Positions 59,562-64,000 of a stretch of DNA of 64,000 nucleotides are shown here, piece by piece. Location: assembly GCA_963794165.1 (NCBI GenBank), contig CAWCCT010000009.1, positions 589,571 to 653,570 on the forward strand, written 5' to 3'. Every line of letters begins with the position of its first letter. The stretch's first letter is position 1. The DNA is from PALSA-350 sp963794165 (GTDB taxonomy: Bacteria > Acidobacteriota > Terriglobia > Terriglobales > Acidobacteriaceae). Below the pieces are notes generated by a model. It ran no database searches. It saw only the letters and a list, made by a program, of their open reading frames with translations, and was not told where the DNA came from. The position numbers and the translations under genes are program-made.

Positions 59562-60101
59562 TGGATTCCAGCGAAATAACCAGAATTAAGACCAATTCCA
59601 GTCAGGTCATTGGCCGCAGTTTCTAGAAAGAATCGACATAAGCGGCCTCCGTGGTTGGTCCGGTCGATCCGTCGTTTTTAAGTTCCCGGTCGTCGCCATC
59701 GTCGGAGAAAACGGATCCGGAAAAAGCACGGTCTTAAAGGTTGCCGCCACCGCATACAATCCAAAGCACAGCGCGTATTTCCCATCAGACTTTTTTCTAG
59801 ACACCCACTGGGACAAGTTAAAGGGGTCGATTCGGATACGAAATTGGTGACTCGACGGCTTCATATCGCACACGTAAACCGAGCGAACGTTGGAGCTTTC
59901 CGGAAAAGCGCTACAAACGAGACGTCTTTTGGTACGACGTCGCTCAGCACTCTGCTTCTCGATGCAACCGCAGGTTACGCACGAGTTGCCAGACTCGCTG
60001 CTGGCGAAATTGGCACCGAAGAAATCGGTGAGAGAATTCCGGAACAAGCTGTCTTACATAATTTGGGCCGCCAATCTTGATTTGGTATCCGAGATCAACA
60101 C
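59562..60101 (+). pseudogene. AAA-type ATPase, N-terminal part, cut by the palindrome turn and frameshifted
   Basis: Pieces of one protein lie in several frames: MDSSEITRI at 59562, then KFPVVAIVGENGSGKSTVLK (Walker A), PSDFFLDTHWDKLKG, FGYEIGDSTASYRTRKPSER, RYKRDVFWYDVA, then LLLDATAGYARVARLAAGEI and GTEEIGE up to about 60080. Indels near 59582, 59826 and 59945 break the frame. It looks like an SMC/ABC-like AAA_23-type ATPase truncated at about 170 residues, where the sequence turns back on itself. The 325-base gap before it (59237-59561) shows no feature I can name. Confidence 0.7.
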
Positions 60102-60367
60102 CCTTTAACTTGTCCCAGTGGGTGTCTAAAAAAAGTCTGATGGGAAATACGCGCTGTGCTTTGGATCGTATGCGGTGGCGGCAACCTTTAAGACCGTGCT
60201 TTTTCCGGATCCGTTTTCTCCGACGATGGCGACGACCGGGAACTTAAAAACGACGGATTGACCGGACCTGCCCCGGAGGCCGCTTTTATGTCGATTCTTT
60301 CTAGAAACTGCGGCCAATGACCTGACTGGAATTGGTCTCGAATCCTGGTTATTTCGCTGGAATCCAT
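60102..60367 (-). pseudogene. Mirror copy of the ATPase N-terminus
   Basis: From ATG 60367 the minus strand reads MDSSEITRIRDQFQSGHWPQ, repairing the left-arm break at 59582. An extra base near 60280 then shifts the frame before the Walker A motif (IVGENGSGKSTV), and an indel at about 60128 stops it after PSDFF. A mirror image rather than an independent gene. Confidence 0.7.
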
Positions 60368-60692
60368 GATTTGTGTGGATTTAAACCTTTCAATCTATAC
60401 GACAGGGAAGCAGAAGGCTGTGTCCAAGGCGTAGTAACGATTTGGCGATTGTAAACAGGGTCGGACGCAAACCGAAAGCGCTGCTCAGGCGTTCCCGTGG
60501 CGGGTTGGTGTGCCCCTTTTCGCTCCCTACTTCATAGCTGATCGAATGGCCGGCCATTGACCGCCCTGGCCGACGATCACAGTCGGGCGACCCGACCATG
60601 ATTTTCCGGGCCCCAAAGATTCACGCCGAGGCATGGTGTGCGGGGAGATCCCGCAACGGGGTCTTGAGCCTCCATGAAACATCCCGGCGCGC

Positions 60693-61754
60693 TTACTTTA
60701 TGCCGAGGCCTTGACGTTCACTCTCGCTAAGAAGTCTTGATAGCGCACCGGGGTTCACCCTACCTGTCTCTCTCCGGACCCGGCGCGCCAGATCAAATGC
60801 TCCGAGTCTGAACAATTCTCTACCGAATCTTTGCGCCAGAGGAGCGACCGATCGGGCTACTTGCGCTCCCGCGCCGGTTACTGCTCCCACTACTCGTTTG
60901 ATCCCAGAAATCTTCGCCGTTCCGGCACCAATGGCAGCGGCGGGGAGAATCTCCCACAGAATCCTGCCCGGACTAGTATCCAGTTCCGTTGCTTCGGGCG
61001 AGAATAGCCGAGACGCCTCCGACAGCTCCTTTTCGATTTCCAAAGCTTCCGCCAATGTGGGGCTCTTGCGTAAAGCATTGAGAAGATTCCAGACCTTCTG
61101 TCAGTCCGTTAAGCCCATTCATCGCGAAGATCGCGGAAAATAGCAGCTGTGACGTTCTCGTCTCGCTGCGCGCGTGAGCACTATCGCCAAAACTGGTGGG
61201 ACAACGAGGCGCAGCCCATCCCGTTGAAGCCGTCGAGCGTGGCGCTGCCAATCGGCATCAAGCTCTCGGAAGAGTTCTTTAGGATATCTCTGCGCAACGC
61301 TGATGGCCTCCTTTCCAAAGTTGTTGTATAAGAGTGCGCTTCCACCTTGTTCTACGATCCCCAGCATGCGTTTCAGATATTGAACATGTGCTGTGAAGTA
61401 GACATTTCCTTCGCCCGCATTCGCAAACTCGGCCGCGACTGCGAGTAATGCTGGGCTCAATTCAATATCCGGTACGGGGAGAGCCAGCCTTCGATCCATC
61501 GAAGAAATCGTAACCGTCGAGAACGGGGCCAAGGGCCGTGATCACCATACGGCCCCCGACCGCCTCTTCCTCCTCAGGCAACCCCGGAGATCATCGTCGC
61601 TTTGTGGCAAAGGCTGAGGCACATTAACAATCTCATCGTGCAGAACCACTGTGCGGACGAACTCCTCAATCACGGATAGATCCGTCAAATCGGTGAACGG
61701 ACCGCTAACCAGCCAGTGCAGTGGATTGAAAGCTTCGACATCGCACGCCGCCAT
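60693..61754 (-). pseudogene. Mirror copy of the uncharacterised gene at 58177
   Basis: Same protein in mirror orientation. The C-terminal 118 residues are in one clean frame here (ALEIEKELSEASRLFSPEAT to SERQGLGIK), while the middle is broken near 61130 and 61540. Useful for repairing the left-arm copy. Confidence 0.7.
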
Positions 61755-62080
61755 CGTCGGGAGTCTTCGAAATGATGTCACGAATGGGGTGCGCTCATCT
61801 ACAACGACCCAGCGTCAACGATCTAAAGAACCCCCAACATGAATGGCGCTAGAGAGGCTGCTTGCTCTGGGACGTCCGCCATCGCGCCAGGATGCCCTGA
61901 GAACGGTCGCTGGCACGTGGGTGGACATCAGGCGTTAAATAGAGACTCCGAGCGGAAGGCCGCGGAGATCCGCGTTCGCTCTGAACGGAAGGTCGGCGAC
62001 CACCTTCCAGCTGCCTACGTTATGCCCGTACTCATCTGTGACGCTGCGCTGCCTGTCGTTTGCGCTCCAGTCCTCGACCA

Positions 62081-63144
62081 TTAGCGTTGAATGTATCCCT
62101 CAACCTTATGGAAGTGCTTCCAGCGAACGAAATCTGCGAGACCAGCAAGGTCGGGGAAAGACATCCTCTAGAAATTCCAAGTTGCGCTAAATCACGTAAA
62201 AGGCTGTCAACGTCGCCAACCTCAAATATGATCTGCCGCAAACGCATCTCTTCGAGGCCTGAGCAATCATCTTTCTGCTCTAGTCGCAACTTTTCATCCA
62301 GCAAATCCAGGGTTCGACCGAAAATGATAAATCGGCCTTCTTAGGGCCGCCGAACACGAGGGTGCATGGCCGGCGGCTCAATCGGCATCGCATGAGAAGG
62401 CAAGAGCGCCCTCGTTTCACCCATCTTGTCAGCAAGCCTCTCCAGTGGAGGAACATATCTCGCCGCTTCGTCAGACCAAGGGAGCAATGGAGCAACCCAC
62501 TCGCTGCTCAGTTGATCTGCGAGCCAATATGCATCAACCATCCATACAGCTATTCTGCCCGTGGGTGGGCGATCTGGGACGTCACACTCCACCAGTTTTT
62601 GACGATACGCATCGAGCGGGAAGAAGAGGGCCGCAAGTGCGTTCGTCGTCCAGTCAAGCAGCCTTGTTGGGATTCCATGATGCTGCATCAGAAAATATCC
62701 AATCCATAGCGGTCTTGGCTTGGTTTGCCTCGTTAAGAAGATGCCCATAGCTGGTGAAATCAATTCGCAGATCGTGCTCTAGATAGGAGAGTTGTTCCCA
62801 AAAGGACACTCTCCTCATCATCAGGAAGAGGTTTCGGACTGTCGGGGTGCTTAGCCAGAAACTTCCTTGTGCTTTCTCGATAGAGGCCGGGGCGCAGGCT
62901 AAGGCTGCAATCAAGGTGGCCCCGAAACCAGATCTGCCCGACAATGCGGACATGATTCAGAAAGTACTCCTCATCGCACTCTATTCTGGTCCAGTCGTCC
63001 TTTTGCCAGCGTTCTGAAATCGTCCGTACGGCAGTAAGGTATTCCCCAATACTCTTCACGGACCCCAGGGGCACCCCTGTCTTCGAGAAGTTTCTTTATC
63101 GACTCAAGACGCGGTTTTGGGTTCTTTGTCGGCACGTCGTTCAT
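62081..63144 (-). pseudogene. Mirror copy of the FRG-domain gene, frame broken
   Basis: Matches 56804-57862 in reverse complement with breaks near 62165, 62345, 62700, 62785 and 63070. The pieces still show IWFRGHLDCSLSLRPG, IPTRLLDWTTNALAALFF and the C-terminal EVGDVDSLLRDLAQLG. Confidence 0.75.
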
Positions 63145-63257
63145 GGTGTCTTCCTCTGAGCAAAGACCCGTTCTACCTTTGTAGCCCATCGAGACAAGGC
63201 GTGGTGTCGAGCGGTGTGGCGCCCTGAGCGATAATTCCCCGTGGAGGATCTGAGCAA

Positions 63258-64000
63258 ATGCCCGATCCATTTGAGGATTCAAGGCGCAAGGTCGCACGCG
63301 CCGAACAACATCTCGAGGAGCTAGTTGGGAAGGTCACGGAGTTCGTCGAAGCGCAGCCGCTCGAAAAGGTGGAAGTGCCGCATCCCACAATGCCGGGGCA
63401 CAAGTTGCACAAGATCGTGCTACGGCATCAACTTCTCCGATTCCGTAGCTGACATCACGGGCGACATTATCAACAACCTGAGGAGTGCTCTTGATATCGC
63501 GGCCTACACCATCGCGGTCTCTTCAGGCGTTCAGTCGCCAAAGAATTGCGCATTTCCCTTCGCCCGCAGTCTTCCTCAAATGGCACAGTCCCTTGGCCGC
63601 TGCAAAGATCTCCCAGAGACGATACAGTCTCTTTTCGTGGATTGCCGGGCCATATCTTGGCGGGGACAACACTCTCTGGGCATTGAATGAGATGTGTAAC
63701 ACCGACAAGCACAAGATGCTCGTTCCTATCGGGGCTGCTGCGGTGCGTGTCGCGGCAGGTGTCCGCGGAACGGGGTTTTTCAGTATGCCTGATCCACACG
63801 TTTGGGATCGAAAGAAAAATGAGATGGACATTCTCACTGTGGGTCCCGACTCGACCCACCAATGGTTTTTCCAGTTCAACGCATTTGTCGCGGTCAATGA
63901 GATTCCGATAGTTGATGGAATGCCTGTACTCCAGGTCCTCTACCAGATGGGTGTTCGCGTGGACGAAGGTTCAAACGTTATCGAGGCTGAAAGCCGTCGG
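63258..64000 (+). pseudogene. Mirror copy of the uncharacterised gene at 55933 (cut by window end)
   Basis: Starts MPDPFEDSRRKVARAEQHLE as in the left arm. Frames break near 63435 and 63645, where small insertions differ from the left copy. The last codons reach the window edge. Confidence 0.7.

Larger units (their letters stand above)
55952..59826. repeat. Left arm of a ~4-kb palindrome
   Basis: The reverse complement of this stretch recurs at 60102-64000 with roughly 97% identity by eye. Differences are clustered substitutions and indels. The repeat probably continues left of 55952, because the right arm is cut by the window end. The arm contains four gene regions described separately. Confidence 0.95.
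60102..64000. repeat. Right arm of the ~4-kb palindrome
   Basis: Reverse complement of 55952-59826. It is about 24 bases longer in net and carries many extra small indels. Genes in this arm are broken at sites where the left arm is intact (for example near 60125, 61130, 61540, 62345, 62785 and 63435), and are better than the left arm at 61020-61050. The two arms are separated by about 275 unpaired bases (59827-60101). Confidence 0.95.

Noticed and set aside
60102..64000. Second set of FRG, ATPase and unknown genes as a true duplication
   Set aside because: Reciprocal frame breaks between arms and a turn inside a gene point to a mirror artefact; recorded as repeat and broken copies only.
1..64000. 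CRISPR array, rRNA genes, prophage structural genes or insertion-sequence transposase
   Set aside because: No regularly spaced direct repeats, no rRNA-like sequence, and no capsid/tail or transposase protein seen on either strand.

Overview
The window looks like the chromosome of a high-GC Gram-negative soil bacterium, most probably an Acidobacteriota (Terriglobia-like). This rests on the gene mix (siroheme-type nitrite/sulfite reductase operon, HPPD plus phenylalanine hydroxylase, HAE1-type RND pump, TPR-CHAT protein, kinase-AAA fusion regulators) and on the palindromic intergenic repeats. The lineage is an inference from recall; no database search was possible.

Positions 1-25400 are core chromosome: a penicillin acylase family hydrolase running off the left edge, a DHH phosphoesterase, a fumarylacetoacetate-hydrolase-family enzyme, an aromatic amino-acid block (flavin reductase-like gene and hpd facing phenylalanine hydroxylase), phoU, a nirA-type reductase / precorrin-2 dehydrogenase / cobA operon, a type III polyketide synthase with a frameshifted FAD oxidoreductase, YceI, a ComEA-like lipoprotein, an IscA/ErpA protein, an ECF sigma factor operon, a dihaem cytochrome c, an RND pump with its adaptor, a quinone oxidoreductase and a queuosine-precursor transporter. 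Three families of palindromic repeats lie between these genes.

A tRNA-Glu(TTC) at 25404-25481 marks the start of an integrated mobile element. A tyrosine recombinase lies next to the tRNA 3' end, followed by an excisionase-like gene and cargo. The cargo includes (i) a sigma factor / zinc-finger anti-sigma / S41 protease operon, (ii) a 1942-residue kinase-AAA-TPR-GAF-PAS-sigma54-activator fusion followed by a near-consensus sigma54 promoter and a STAS / epoxide hydrolase / SDR / cytochrome c operon, (iii) a TPR-CHAT protease-like protein, and (iv) a Fic protein and VbhA-like antitoxin that have both lost key active-site residues. Next come mobilisation genes: VirB1-like transglycosylase, traB (frameshifted), traF, ssb, virD4/traG, relaxase (frameshifted), a MobC-like gene, then a ParA/TraM-like pair on the other strand. 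No VirB/Trb channel genes are in view, so the element is either mobilisable only or continues outside the window. A short motif (TGTRYATTTCAC) recurs at several promoters of the element.

From about 55950 to 64000 the sequence is a giant imperfect palindrome: about 3.9 kb arms around a spacer of about 275 bases. The arms carry an uncharacterised gene, an FRG-domain gene, a second uncharacterised gene and the start of an AAA-type ATPase. Differences between the arms are mostly frame-breaking indels, and each arm is intact where the other is broken. This is best explained by a fold-back or chimeric long read, so the right arm should not be counted as extra genes. Together with single-base frameshifts elsewhere (13.9, 29.5, 46.4, 46.6 and 51.1 kb), it suggests a long-read assembly with residual indels.
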